From: Phoenix dactylifera
Lineage: Eukaryota > Streptophyta > Magnoliopsida > Arecales > Arecaceae
Length of the DNA: 64,000 nt
Assembly: GCF_009389715.1 (NCBI RefSeq)
Contig: NC_052395.1
Span: 19,379,528 to 19,443,527 of the forward strand
Direction of reading: 5' to 3'
Under the pieces are notes generated by a model. The model searched no databases. It had not been told where the DNA came from and saw only the letters and a list, made by a program, of their open reading frames with translations. The first letter of the stretch is position 1. The number at the start of each line of letters is the position of its first letter. A program made the position numbers and the translations under genes. Positions 35,070 through 49,225 of the stretch are shown here, piece by piece.

Positions 35070-36336
35070 ATAGTAGGTATTGAATCGCATCACAGATAAA
35101 GGTAAGTTCCACGGGGAGGGGAGGGGTTTGTAGCGATCACATGAGAAAAGAGAGGTGTTCACAGACTTCATGGCGGCTGCGAGAGTGTGCCGGGGCTAGG
35201 CCCGTGCTGGGTGGCAATGCACCCTCTCTAGGCTCTTTTCACGGAAATGCATCCTTCTCGTCGTGGGGGCCATTAACTGCGGAGCGTATCAGCTTCCTCC
35301 ACCAGCCACTGGGAACAGCGCCCGCAGGCACCGCGCTTGTTTCTCCACATCTCAGGTGGGGTGGGTCCCTTCCCACATTCCCCTCGCACGCACCCGCGCG
35401 AACCAAGCTCGCCCACCGAGCCTGTTCTGTGTTCGAGACCAGCCGGCTGGGCCGCTTCCATTGATGGAATCACACCCCCAAGCAAGAGGCAGGCTGAACC
35501 CAGGGTACAATGCGACCATCATTAATGGCCGCTACCAAGCTCGGGCGGCAGCTATACGAGCAATACAGGATCATGGATCGTCTCTTTTAGGAGGGTAGCA
35601 GGTTCATGGATAAGCTTTTATCACTTGGTGGATCATCGATTGCTTGTGGAGCGGCACCACAAGACACATACTCTCCAAAAACTTTCCTTATATTAAAATA
35701 GTTATTTTTTAAATTTTAGGGAAATGATGGTCCAGATCTTAGATGAAGGATATGATTTGTGATCCTCTCGATTCCTACATTTGCACACAAGCATGTTCCC
35801 AGCTGACCTGATAGCTATTGGTTACCTTTTCTTTTTTTTTTTTTTTTTTGCTACAGGATAGCTACCGGTTACCTTTAAGTTAGCTATTATACAACACGTA
35901 GCCATCACAGACTAAAAATGTCCTGTACATGAAGTACTCGAAAGTATTTTTTGGTGGCAGGCGTCAAACTTGTGAAAGAATGTGCATGCATCTTTACCAT
36001 CTCGAGTGATAACGAGTTCAAAACAATCGAATCAATAGCACAACAAACAAACTCAACTATGCAAGTAATCACCCCCAGCAACAAAGAAAAACAAAAATAA
36101 TCTCCTCTATCCAATACTCCATAAAAATAAGACAATCATACCATATCCAGAGGTATATGTTTTGCTCATGATGGCAGCAATCCCAAATCGAAGGAGGTAT
36201 CAAGCAGCACTGGCTGAACATGGCTGCCTGCTAATGAATATAAATATCACTGAAGTAGTCCCATCTAATAATTTATTCACTTTGATATTCCTTTCTCTTA
36301 GCTGAAGGAGATTCAAATCAATTACTCATGAAATTT
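35070..36336. other. EPF1 upstream region and 3' flank of the CIP7-like gene
   Basis: GC-richer at 35150-35600 with overlapping open frames on both strands that carry no domain; probably EPF1 promoter. From 35600 it is AT-rich with a T-run near 35830-35850. The 3' untranslated region of the CIP7-like gene must lie just left of 36337. Confidence 0.5.
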
Positions 36337-39300
36337 CTAAATTTCTTGTCCAAATAGTAGCTCCTTGATTGGTTTTGTTGTCGCAGAGCTTCCATTGCTG
36401 ATCCATTTCTTCCTTGAGTACGATGCCTCAGAGTTCACAATACTTGGAGGTGGCGGCGTTGACTCTACTATCTCTGAAATTTTTATGTTCTGCCCATGCA
36501 TATGTTTTTCCTTGGCTGTATTTGTGATATCTAATTTATGCAGCTTTGGCCTATTCTTTACTTGACTTGCAGAGAGAGAGATTCTTCCATCATGCTTTAA
36601 AGAACCTGTTGTGGCTTTACTTTCTGTTTTGCTCTCTTTGAATGCTGCTGAATTGGTAGTTTTACTTGCACTTCTCTGAGCAATTCTCTTCTGACGCTGG
36701 AGCAATAATGCCTCGATTCTTTTCCTATTTTCTTCTTCCTGTCACAAAATATACAAATTAATTTCTTAACAGAGGAAACAAGAAGACACAAGTGAGAAGT
36801 AGCAAGTTAGTTGTAAAAATTTACCAGCAAAGAGATCAGCCTAGATGACTCGAGTAAGCCTTGCCTTGGCACTAATTAATTATTTCTATTCTTTTATTTC
36901 CTTTTTTTAGTTTCTTCATACATATTACATTCCTATGAGTTGCAACTTGACTTCTCCAAGGTTCATGAAATTATCAACTCTGGATGTTTATTTAGGATAA
37001 ATAGGGATCTAATAGAATGGTCTTGATGTCTGAGCTTTTAAATAGGCTCTGAGGAAAAAATAGAAAAAAAAAAGGTACGATCATCAACCATGGAGGATGT
37101 TCCATGTAGAAGAGATGTGAATCAAGTCAAAATATGAAATGGAACAGATTTGATACTCGTAATGCTAAAATGGAACAAATAAGATCATTTTCACCCATAA
37201 AGACCACAATATGAGTTTCTTGCTTTCAGAAAAAAACAGTGCATTAAGGAATAGAGGGTTTTCAGAACTCACATTACTTGCAGAAAAAGGAAAATTTGAT
37301 AATAAGTCTATATTCATACCAAAGTACAAAATCAGTAAATAATGGGTGACGGATTGGGAAAAGCAAGAACCATACTAAATAGTATACGCTTCTATAGACA
37401 TTGCACTTTCACTGCCTTTTGTTTTAAGGCAATGTTTAGCATTGTTAGCACTATGGACGTCTTCTGACATCCTATAGTCAGCATTTATTTCAGTAAGATA
37501 CCAAAAATATATAAAAAAATGAAGGGCTGCATTGAGTACCTTCTCGATTTTACTCTTTTGAGCTGCTGCTTTGCTTATGGCAGGTGGTCTCCTATTACTT
37601 GATAAAACATTAGATTCACTGTTTCCAAGAGATCCACGTACAACTTTAGCTTTTGAACCTTTATTTAGAAGTTTTTTTTCGATACCACCATTCTTATCTA
37701 GGGATTTTTTTTCAATATCACCATTCCTTTTGCCCTCCTTACATTTAGGTAGCACAATATCACCGGTACAACTATTTGTTTCAGCACCAGAGTTCTGTTC
37801 GTTGACCTTGGCATATGTAATCTCTGCAGTGTAATCTATTTCAGGAATCCAGTATGCAGTTTCAATACCTGGATCCCGTTCTAACACTATCTGGAGATCA
37901 TCAGGCTCACAGTGATGTAAAATTCTAACATCTTCTTTGGAATGACCCGTGTTGTCAGTGTGACATGTGGCATCAACCAATGTAATGCCAGAAATGATGC
38001 TCATATCTGTTTCCCACTGAGAAATATGTTGCTCATTTACGATTGACCTCGTAGGAACCATGAAAGAGTCATCAATCAGAGGTTTTTCCTTAACTGTTTC
38101 CATGCTGCACTTATGGTCATCATGTATTGCTATAGCCTGGTCATCTTCATATAAAGTGTGCTCTGCAGATAACTGTGCTTCCGTCAATCTATCAGATCGG
38201 CTGACAACAAACCAATCTTCGCCTCTCTGATTTCTGTATACAAATGGTTCATTCATATAATTAGACTGAGTATCTTGGACGTTACCCTCTGGTTTTATAC
38301 TCTGCATATATAACAGGTCCTCATTGACACCCTGGGTTTTCTGTAAGCTTCTGCAGTAATTTTCATCACACTCAAAATTTTCCATGTGTCGCCCATCTGC
38401 AATATTAGCATCCCTCTCAGTTATTATGATAGAGTCAGTTGCAACTGTCTGGTGTTTTGTTCCAGTGTCAATTTCTACATCACGTGGACAGCTATGAACA
38501 GATTGCTCTGTCAATTCAGAGTCTTTAATCATGAAGAACTCATCCCCAACTTCTACACTGTGCTGTGAATTACTGTCAACTATGCCTCTGCTTCTATGTT
38601 CCATTTCATTATAATCAAACTCCTCTTCTTTCATCAAAATATTCTGAAAAGTTTGCCAACTTTCATTGCCTTTTTCAACATCGCAAGCTTTTGCTTCTGA
38701 GCTATTCTCTCCATGATCTGCTTCGCTGGAATTCATAACCTGACATCTTTCCTTGTTACCATGCCGGCTGGACTTGCGGTGCTTCTGTATAGAGTCAACA
38801 ACATTTTTTACCTTGTCTTTTAGGAAATCCCCATCCAAGAAATCATCTTTAACTAATGAATCATCAGAGGAACCATAGCTGCCACCATCTTTTCCTTTCG
38901 AAGAAATGTAATTAATATTGCGAATGACAACTGTTCTTGAGTTCTTGTTTTTGGGCCTCTGTTTTTTAGTTACTCCTGTTTCCAGGGTCTCCTTGCCGGA
39001 TGACATGTCATGATCCAATTCATCAATTGATTCACTACCTGAACCAGAGGAATTCTGGTCAGAGAACCCATCTTGCAGCCCCGAAGTAGTTTGCCTGCTT
39101 CTGTTTGCTTTTCCATTTGAGTATCTTTCTTTCAAGTGGGGAGGCTTGTTGCTCCTTCGATGACGATCCTCATTCTTCGAGACACCATGATTGAACGCTT
39201 CTGTATATGGAGGCCACTGCATATTTTGAAGATTTCCTAGATAATATGGAGAACTGAATTGCATACCAGAAAAAGCATGCCCTTGGTACGGAGACATTTG

Positions 39301-42300
39301 CTGTGCAACAGGACCTTGAAAACCATACATGTACTGAGGCAGATGATTTGCCAAACCAATTGGAGATTGAGGTTTACCATGGAATATATTATCATTTACA
39401 GAATGCAATTTCTCCTGAATTGGCTCATGCATGTGGTCATCTGAAGATGGAGTCTATGATCAGATAAGTGGAGGAAAGCTTTGGAAAAGAACAATTATTT
39501 ACAATTTTTAGATACATACTGGTTTAATTGTTTTAGTCCGGTAATTAAGGAACACCAGTCCCCAAGTGTAAAGTTTGAAAGACTAACTATATTTGCGACA
39601 ATTTGGAATCACCATTATATACTGAACCAACAAGTTCAGAGAACATGCTACTTGGGAAAAGAAACATAAAGGCACCTACATCTAGCAAATTTTTTTGGTG
39701 TTGGTATGTCATGATCTGTACTTTAAACTACATAATTTAACTGCTAGATACATGCAACATACAGGGACTCTGTACCAATGTACCATAACTGCCAGTCCAT
39801 GTTGAACTGCACCAGCCACTAGCAACCAGCATAGGCCAGCACAGATTGACATGGACCTGCAAGGAATACTAATTTTTAATGACATAAGCCACAACAATTT
39901 ACTGGCAGAACACGATTTAACTGTTATTATACTAAACAAAGCCGGCATGGATACAGCATGAATGATATTTAGTCAATCTCTTTTTTTTTTCCTTTTGAAG
40001 GAATAACTAGTCAAGCTCTAGTTATATGTTCACCACTTTATAGATACACATTTAGTACCTTTGTTTGTATTTGAGCATGCAGAGGTATTTGTTTTATCAG
40101 CTGATGCTTCATCAAGAGTGCTATTTGGCTCAACTTGACAAGCAGCCACATGACCCACTGGCGTGTCATATGAATGTGACACTGCTAGTCTGGAAATTGC
40201 TTCCATTGCTGCTAATTCATCCATCCAAAGCTTATCTTTCTCCTTTTTCTTACACAATTCTTTGAATTCCAAGCATGCGTTCCTACATAATGGTAGAAGT
40301 ACATTAAAAAAATAATAATTGCAGAAAATAAATGGATAAAGAGTAGAACAGTTATTAAACATGTTGACATTATAAGTCTCACCATCAAGCAAAACCACAC
40401 CTAAAACAATGAGTAAAGTCAATTGTAACATTGCCCAATTACGCAATTGAATCTATTTAAGTCTTAACCAAGTGTACGACATCATTTAAACTTCGAGATT
40501 TTATTGCTATATGGCACCAACTTATCAAAATTAATTATCTCTGTAAAATTTACTCTTACATGTACAGGATGGGGAGGCTTCGGTATGGCAATTTAAGAAC
40601 AATCCCAAATTACCTCGAAATAGTCTCTTCCTCATGGCTTCAAAAATATCTAAAAAAGTCATGGGAATAGCTTGTTTCCAATCACCACATTTTCCCACCT
40701 ACGAGATGACAAGAGGCAATGCGTGATTGCAATCTATATTACTTGGACCCACTGATTCCTAAATTATCCACACCTAACAAACATGGATCCGATGCTTAGA
40801 CATGCACACACCGAAATCACTAACCCATGTGCAATGTAACATAGGTTGCAATGGCAATCTGTCAAAATGCATGCATATTTGCATGCTCGCTAGGCCCACA
40901 ATCATAAGCCTACCACCTCCTACATATTTTTATCTTTATCTAGCTCGGAATTAGTTCCTTTTGTCACTCCACTACCCAGGTCTTGTAATTCAATAAACCA
41001 TATGGTTAATCACCAAAATTTATCCCTATCTATGGAGATATGATGCCATTTTGGGCAGCATCCTTTTTAAGCAGACCATGAAAGCCTCTCTAGAAAGCAT
41101 AGAAATGCTTATAGTATTTTCTTTTCCTAAGTCTTCTTCTTAAAATTTTCTTTGGACAACAATGAAGTAATAATACAGGTTTGAGATGCATCATTTGGCA
41201 TGCACTAGAAAGAAGATATGGTTATTGTTTCACGAAAGATGGGTTCCACGTGCAAGCATATCTCATAGTTTGGTGGTTCCAGCTCTAGTTTCCATACTTT
41301 TGGTGGCCAATTAAATTGAGAAAAAAATCAAAAGCAACAAAAACAAAAATAACAAGAAAAATAAACAATCGTCACTGATGTAGTGTAGAAGAAGCTACCT
41401 TTGGTCAAGAAGTCAAAGTCTTATCTCTTTAATTTCTTAGTAAATTGTGTTTCTAATAAGTTGTATTTGCATTTATTTTGGGTTTGGGAATTGTAATGGG
41501 TGCTTAGTAAGTTGTGATTATATTTATTTTGGATTTGGAAATTGTAATGGGTGCTTAGTAAGTTGGAGCATGATTAATGCTTAGACTAGTATAAATAGAC
41601 CATGTGGTAGATGGTGAAGGGCAGATTGTGATTACTAAACTATTTGATATATGAGATAGCTTGAGCTTGTAGCCCGCTTTATCCATCCTCCTCTCTTGTT
41701 GTGAATGATTGTTCATCCATTTATCCTTTTCATTTGGCCTACCCCCTTATCATTTGGTATTAGAGCTTGTGATTACGCTCTTGGATTATTTTCCTCTTTC
41801 TCATGGCGGCACGAGGAGGTAGAGGACGACGTGGCAACCAAATAAGGGACGAAAGGGATGATGAACTTCAAGCACTTCGAAGACAAGTTGAGGAACTTAC
41901 TTGGCATCTTGAAAACCGAGAAGCTCGTACTGAGCGAGGTGGTTCAAGCCGAGGGTCTTGTAGTAACGAATTCGATGTGAATCTATTTGCCAATCATGGA
42001 GGACGATTGGAAAGATTTTTCTATCATGATTCCGACACTTTGAAAATTGATTTACTGGAATTCCATAGTCGCCTCCAACCCGAACAGTTTCTTGAATAGC
42101 TTAGCGCCCTTAAAAAGATCTTTGAATACATGGAGACACCGGAGATTCAAATAGTGAAGCTTGTTGCTACAAGGCTTCATGGTAATGCTTCGGCATAGTG
42201 GGATAGAGTTCAAGAGATGCAGCTTCGCAAAGGAATGCCTATGGTTTCTTTTTGGGAGAAAATAAAATCTAGGCTTAAGGAGAAATTCCTTCCGGTGAAT

Positions 42301-45300
42301 TTTGCTCAAATGGCCTTTTCTCAATTGAACAATTTTCATCAAAGAGTCTAGAAATGTGATTGATTACGCTAAAGAATTCTACAAGCTAATGGCTCACAAT
42401 GATCTTCAAGAATCCGAAGAATAAATTGTGGCGAGGTATGTTGAAGGTCTAAAAATTCCAAATCGGGATGAAGTAGAAATGCATCGATTATGGAAACTCA
42501 ATGATGCGTATGAACTAGCCTTGAAAGTAGGGGCTAAGCTTGCTCGTAGTGGAAGAAAAAAATTTGTGGAGGTACAAAATCTTTACCCATCTTCCAAAGG
42601 AGACTCTTCTCGTGGTAAGGGTACTAATTCAAATTCCCATGATTTTGGCAATAAATCTAATTTTGTTTCAAGTGTGGAGAGGTTGGTCATTATCACTACA
42701 CTTGTCCAAAGAAACAGGTTGATGTTCATGCAAATTTTATGAAAGAAGAAGACCTTGATAGCTCAAAACAGGCCCATGTATGATGAAGAAGGTGACATTG
42801 AGCGTGTGGAGGTTCAACCAGAAGAAGATGAAAGTCTTATGATCCATAGGGTGCTTACAACTCTAAGGTTTGATTCAAATGAAGTTTGGCATAGTTCAAA
42901 CATTTTCAATCTTCAAGAAAATGTTTGTGACATTAAGAAAGGAGAATGTTGTGATTGGAATTCTCCACCAGTATATGATGTTTATCCGGATGAAGAACAG
43001 ATTCGGAATAACGGTCTAATGTACTCACAGTATTTGTCTTTGTCATTAAAAGAACGTTATCGTGATACTATTGTTGTTGTCTTGGATGAGAGTAAAGAGT
43101 TGGTCTTACTCCCTTCTCAATGAGTAGACCTTTTCAATGAAGGCTTTCGTAAGACTTGTGGAGAACTATGCTTCAAAGAGCTTAGAGATTATTTCAACAT
43201 GATGATGTGGCGCCAAACTCCATCTTTCAGAAATCATGAGTTCAAATGCTTGAAGGGTTCGTTTGATTTCAGAAAGTTATTAATTGATTTTCTTGATAAC
43301 AATCCAAAGATCCTATGTCAAGAGGAGATATTCATAGCACTTTCAAATGAAGATGATATTCTCAAGGATCTTTGGTCACGGTTCGGGGCATTATCAGACT
43401 TTGGAATTTATTGGCAAAAGATGGACATGACATTTCTGTAAGTCAAATTGAATCATATATTGGTGTATCATAGCGAGTTTGGATGACAACTCGAGGATGA
43501 GTTCTTTCTCATCCGGAGAGGATGATGTAGTGTAGAAGAAGCTACCTTTGGTCAAGAACTCAAGGTCTTATCTCTTTAATTTCTTAGTAAGTTGTGTTTC
43601 TAGTAAGTTGTATTTGCATTTATTTTGGATTTGGAAATTGTAATGGGTGCTTAGTAAGTTGGAGCATGATTAATGCTTAGACTAGTATAAATAGACCATG
43701 TGGTAGATGGTGAAGGGCAGATTGTGATTACTAAACTATTTAATATATGAAATAGCTTGAGTTTGTAGCTCGCTTCCATCCTCCTCTCTTGTTGTGAATA
43801 ATTGTTCATCCATTTATCTTTTAATTTGGCCTACCCCCCCCCCCTATCAATCACTTTATAAACTGAAACCAAAATCAGGTACTTGGAAAATTTTTGTAAT
43901 TTTTTTGGCATCAAGTTGCATTGACTACAATCAATACATAAAGAAAGGCATCTAACTATTACCAAACAAAATAAAGAAAGAAAGAAAGAAAAAGGAAAGA
44001 AAGTTAACCGATATACATGGAGTCTCCTCTTTCTAGTGCTAAGATCACCCCAATTTTGCTATTTTAATGTAATACAAGGATGTGCTTTTTTCGAGTGACT
44101 CATATACAAATTTCCCAATTCTGAACATATTTACATCTCCTAAATTTTGCACTCTCTCGTATAATCCTTGGTTCCTTTCAAAATTGATAAGATAACAGAC
44201 CTTTGTAGAATAATGGAAGCAGCTGACATATCCTCACACATTTGGTAAACATGTCACAAGGAGACTCTATCATAGAATTGCTGTAGCAGAAAAGTGTATA
44301 AAAATGAAACCTACCAATCATCTAGATTAAGATGTCCAGTAATAGGCTTAGTTATAACAAAGATTGCTAGGCTCTATAACTTTCTTTTCAGTATAACTTT
44401 ATACAAAAAATTTTCATGGGTTCTAGATTCTTGTAAACCTTTTCATCAAGCAATATCATGTATATTCATTAACACAACCCAAACATGTCAGATTTCAGAA
44501 ACATATAAAACCACAAGTTCGTAATATCAAACTTAAGGGAAAAAGCGACAGGCAATGATGGATATCTCTTCGGATGAAATGCAAAAGCATAAGAGAAAAA
44601 ATAGACGTAATAATGATGCTGGACCAATATAAGTTCAAAGGAACCGTTCAAGCAACAAAAGATGAGATATTTATTCACAAGATGAGATAATGATGAACAG
44701 GAAAGCACTTGAGGGCGATGATTTATGATCACAAGGGAATCAGATCTGCTGAGATATTTATTCACTAAGACATCTGTCTGCTTATATTCTTTAATCATTT
44801 CTTATCCATAAAGACTGGAGAACTACTTTGGATGAGAATGAGTTGGGTGCAGAACAGAAGCAAGTACCTTTCCAAACCATGGCCTAAAAGGTGAACTGGT
44901 GTACTATCAATTTTGGTCTCAATAATAAACAGGCATCATATAGAAGAAGATGCAGAAGAAGACAGAATAGAGATTTTAGGAAGACAAGTACTAAATTTGA
45001 TTGACAACAGCTTCACACCTCAAACGAGAAGCTCCAAAAGCATCAGCAAATGACACAAGATCCTCAACGTGAGCTAGTTCGAAGCCAGCAACACAGGCTC
45101 TAGCATATGCCATGCCTTGCTCTTTCAAGAGAACCACTTTTCGAGTTTCTAAACTTCTTTGAAGGCAAATCCTGTTAAGACAAAAATGGAATCAGCACGC
45201 AATGGAGCAGCATAAGCATGAGATACTCTGTGGCTTGAAAAGGATATGCATTTAATATAACGTAGGCAAGCACAAGCTCAGAACATTTACTTGGAGTTTT

Positions 45301-46723
45301 CTCTCTGTGAAGCATCATGACCATGAGATTCCACTTTCAACTGGTGACAATCCATTATCACAGGAAGTTCAAAAAAAGAAAAGATAAAGAACAACAACTT
45401 AGACAATACACATTGCTGAATAACCCGACATATCCTCAAAAAGCATGAGAGATACCTCAGAAGGAATCGCTGGCTTCTTTTTGTTGCTGTCTGCAAGAGT
45501 TACGTTGCCTGGACAACATAAAGGCATGAGTACGTTCAGTTACACCTACACGCTTTGCCATATTAGACAGATCTACAATGATATAGCCAGTATCGATGAA
45601 AGCATTCACTTGCAAAGCAGCAACAGAGGAGTACAAATATATAAAGAGAAAGAGCAAGCCAAATGACATAGAAAACAAGAATTACTAAAAGAGCATAACA
45701 ATGTACTAGGGTGATGAGAAATTATGACGAGTCGCTTAGTTTTAGTTATATCTAGCATATAATTGTACCTTGATCCGTTAGATCCGTTCCCGTGAGGTTA
45801 GATGCCTGCCAGTAATTGGAGGAAATTAAGAGAGCAATTGATGATGATGACAAACATGTAGACATTAAAATCCTGGAGGAAGAAGAAGAAGAAGGGAGAA
45901 ATCAAGTGGGAAGGGTGTCAAACAAGTAGACCGACCTCTCCCAAGTGAATGGAATCCTCAATCTGTAGGATCTCCCTTTCTATCGTCACCACTCGCTCCA
46001 GGATCTCAGGAGTGCTAACGAACCGAACAAACCTGAGTAAGAAGACATCACGGAAATTAGAGATTCCCAAATATGATCAGCCGTCTGCGGAAGAAGAGAA
46101 GGGCGCCTACTCTAATCCGCATTCCTTTAGTACGCAATTACTTGAATCCCCGCATATCAATCCTACTGCTTCCCACTACTACCCGGTTAAAGGAAGTGGG
46201 GACTGGAAACGGTATGGAAAGAAACGAATCGTCGGTAAGCTACTTTCCATTTCGTTCCTTCCGTCCCTTCTATGCCTCTGTTTCTTTCTCCTATATTTTC
46301 TTTTTGGGATGGTCTTGCCCTTCTCTACGCTGGCTATGAAAGAAGAAGTACAGGAGGGGGGTGGGGAGGGGTGGGGCGCGCTACCTCTCGAGAGTGGCCT
46401 TGGTGAACCAGGCGGGCGGCGACGCGGAGTGGGGGCGGAGGGTGATGGAGTAGCCGCCCTTGGGGATCTCATCTCTGGCGCATCTCAGATGGGAGAGGAA
46501 TGGCTCTAGCAGCCCCGACGCTATCTTCTCGCCGCCGCCCCCCGCGACCGAGAAGACCACTAGGTCGCACCTTCGCAAGGAACAGTAAAGAAAATAATGT
46601 CACTCCGGCGACAGAGAACAGAGGCAGGGAGAAACGCAATGGAGTCGAGCAGCGACGTGCGTACCTAGTCCGGGTCGGGGTCAGCTGGAAGAGAGCGCGT
46701 GCGAGAGGAGCGTCCGGATCCAT
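36337..46723 (-). CDS. CIP7-like (COP1-interacting protein-related) protein
   Basis: Ten coding exons (minus): 46723-46665, 46570-46385, 46032-45936, 45805-45769, 45508-45456, 45340-45291, 45171-45019, 40282-40059, 39440-37540 and 36738-36337; 3162 nt, 1053 aa, every junction GT-AG and in phase. Similar in length to Arabidopsis CIP7. The N-terminal ~290 residues hold the family blocks [71 protein letters not shown] and [14 protein letters not shown]. The large exon is polar and probably disordered, with [17 protein letters not shown] and many acidic Ser-rich stretches. The last exon opens with a charged helix ([20 protein letters not shown]). CIP7 is a nuclear COP1-regulated activator of light-responsive genes; function here is by family. 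The 4.7-kb intron (45018-40283) holds a Gypsy insertion. The first introns are short. Confidence 0.9.
41376..43849 (+). mobile_element. Non-autonomous Gypsy element (TR-GAG type) in a CIP7-like intron
   Basis: LTRs at 41376-41752 (377 bp) and 43523-43849 (327 bp) start TGATGTAGTGTAGAAGAAGC and end TATCA. They are flanked by GTCAC and ATCAC, a 5-bp target duplication with one change. A primer-binding site TTGGTATTAGAGC starts at 41755. The left LTR has a ~50-bp internal tandem duplication (GGAAATTGTAATGGGTGCTT unit) absent from the right. The interior encodes only gag and a few downstream codons; RT, RNase H and integrase are missing. It lies opposite to the host gene. Confidence 0.9.
41803..43441 (+). 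pseudogene. Gypsy gag with stops and frameshifts
   Basis: ATG at 41803 ([20 protein letters not shown]), a coiled segment [20 protein letters not shown], then gag blocks [25 protein letters not shown] and [20 protein letters not shown], interrupted by TAG at 42097-42099 and further stops. A knuckle [14 protein letters not shown] is read at about 42665-42706 in a shifted frame. The tail ([11 protein letters not shown]..., then [11 protein letters not shown]) looks like the start of the protease region joined directly to the end of pol, consistent with a large internal deletion. Confidence 0.82.
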
Positions 46724-49225
46724 GAGGAAGGTTAGCTGGTGGAGAGATGATGAGATGAGAGGAAGAAGGGAATTAAGTTGCCGCTTTTGCTCAGCGTGAG
46801 CGGTCCGAACGGGTACCGGGCAGGCGGTGGTGATGATGGCGTTTGAGCCGGGAGATTGACCGCGGAGTTAAGGCGAGATCGCGACGGCGGTGGTGGGAGC
46901 ACATGCCGGGTGGTAGGGGACGGAAGAGTTGGCCGTCACAACTCATCACGCCCCACGCCTCCCCCCCCTCAAATCGCTCGCCACCTTCCCCAAGTCCCAC
47001 TCCACCCAAGTGAAGTTTTGGATTCCTTTGGATTACTTTAAAAGCAATATTCCTCACAGGCTGTCTGGACGGATTTTCGACATGCGAGGCAGATGCTGCA
47101 GGTCAGTTCGATCATTTTGAAGGACGATTCAGCTATGGTGATCAGATGAATTTAGAAGGATCTGAGGAACGTGAGCACAAACCACCCTTTGTTTCGAAAC
47201 ATCCGGATGATTACGAGAAATGGGGTGGCCTTTCAGACCAAGCATGCATTCAGAAAGGCCAGCGGAACTGCCAATTAGATGGCTGCTAACTAGATGGCTG
47301 CCTTATGGTCAAGAGAAGGGGAGCTGCCTCGAGCATTCCGTGAACTAGTATTTTTCGACTTTATTAAATGTATTTGTACAAGCATTATATGATAAACCCG
47401 CTGTAGCAACAACAAAAAAAAAAAAAAATCCCTTTATCCAGACATCCAGCCCATAATATTAACCTCTCCGCTTCAACTCTATTCTATGTTTCTGCCGACG
47501 CTGCCCCGTCTGTTCATTCCTTTTCTTTGCCAGCTCAGGTGGTTGGCAGTTTTTGTTTTGATTACTGCCTAATTTCAGACCAAATTATGGAGTGACAAGG
47601 GAGCAAGGAACAACCACATTTTAGAAACTTATATTAAAGCAAATAAGTCAAGTCGCTATTGCATCTCCATGACTCCTCAACCGCAATGACTCGGAATAAA
47701 GGGGAAAAGAACAGAATCCAGCCTTTTTCTAACCCATAGACTACCTCCCTGTCTTTCTTTCTTCTTTCCTTTTTTCGTTTGTAATTTTTTTAGTAGGAGT
47801 TGCGTGGTGGGGATGGAAAGGTCAACAATCGCTTGAAGACAACGAGTTGTGTAAGATATAGGACATGGCGGACATCAGGCCTATGCCAGTTAATATACAG
47901 CTAGCTTGGCCACGTCGAACCAACCTGTCCTCCATTTCTCTTCCAAGCCAAGCGCCAGTTGCCCCGCGTCGCGTATTGAACTGCTTCAGTAGGTCGAACC
48001 AACTAGATTTTCCATTGAATCTTTTGCAAGCTCAAAGTGTTCGGGCTTCATTCTTTGATCAGTAGAGTTCTACCCATTTCCTTTATGGACCGGACTCAAA
48101 TAGTGTTTGTAGACTGAGCTGGAGTTATTCATGGATAGCTCGGCGCTTTATCACATCCATGGTGAGAGAACAATGAGTAGCCATTACAATAGGGAACCTC
48201 CAGAATTAAGAAAACTGATCATTAGAAAAGATATAAATAAAACAGCATCATCTGAAAAACAGAGAACAAATGAAGCCTTTCATCCTTTTATGATAAAAGA
48301 GAGTTAATTCTAGCAAAAACTTAACCTAGCCGGTAACCATTGAGAATTGTCTCCATGGATAACTCCCTATCAATAGCTGTTCTCAATATTCCGTTAAAAA
48401 GTGAAAACTGTCTTGATAAATGACACGTGGTTAATCATCATCTTTATTAAGTATTGTACAAATAATAAATCTCTGTCAGTACATTACTATTCAAACTATT
48501 TTTTTCTGGTTGTTAAAAAAAATTCAAGAATTTAGCCAAAAAAAAAAAAAACAGATTTGTTGATTTTCAAGATCTACAGAGTTTAAACAAGCATCATGTT
48601 TGGAGGCAGAGGCACAGATATTGACTTTTGATAGCTTCTGTTCATGGATTTGATAATACCAGTATTGCCATCCATCACAATAGCTTAACCCCAATTTTAA
48701 TTAGCCTAAAAAATGAAGGATAACAAGCCCTAACCACTGGTCCCCTACCTTGGATTTGATCAGCATCGCACTGCAGGATTCTATCTGCTGTAGGACTCGA
48801 ACGGCCATCCAAGAGTAACCTGGTAGAATCCTGCATCGATCTATTGGCAGGGAGACTAATTAAATCTTCAGAACCCTGCCTCCATTCTCATTCTCTTATA
48901 AACATTAAGATCCATTTAATAGGATTACCACTCACTCACCCCTTCCAAAGCAATGAAGCCATCACAAAGATTTAAGTCACAAAGCAAATAATAGACGCAG
49001 AGTAAACAATCTTTTAGAAAGACATTACATAGTAAATCTTTCATTAACTAATAAAAGTTCAAGCGCCTTCAGTTGTCTTCCACAAAATACCATGTGACAA
49101 TAAACCAAATCCAAACTACATCCATAACAACTAATTAAGCTCAAATGCAAGTTTAAGACAACACTGCTCAAAGAAAGATCAACAAGATAAATGGGCATTA
49201 TTAGAAAAGTTGCCAGAGAACTTGA
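46724..49225. other. CIP7-like promoter and intergenic DNA
   Basis: 46724-47060 is GC-rich and probably leader and promoter of the CIP7-like gene. The rest has no supported gene; an A-run lies at 47411-47427. 3' sequence of PEAMT lies just left of 49226. Confidence 0.5.

Noticed and set aside
34476-35171. A 231-codon minus-strand open frame over EPF1
   Set aside because: It reads through the 89-bp intron and upstream leader. The spliced form with a signal peptide starting at 34936 explains the conserved Cys pattern better.
46179-47120. Several open frames around the first exons of the CIP7-like gene
   Set aside because: They are shadows or run through introns; the spliced chain keeps phase and carries the family motifs.
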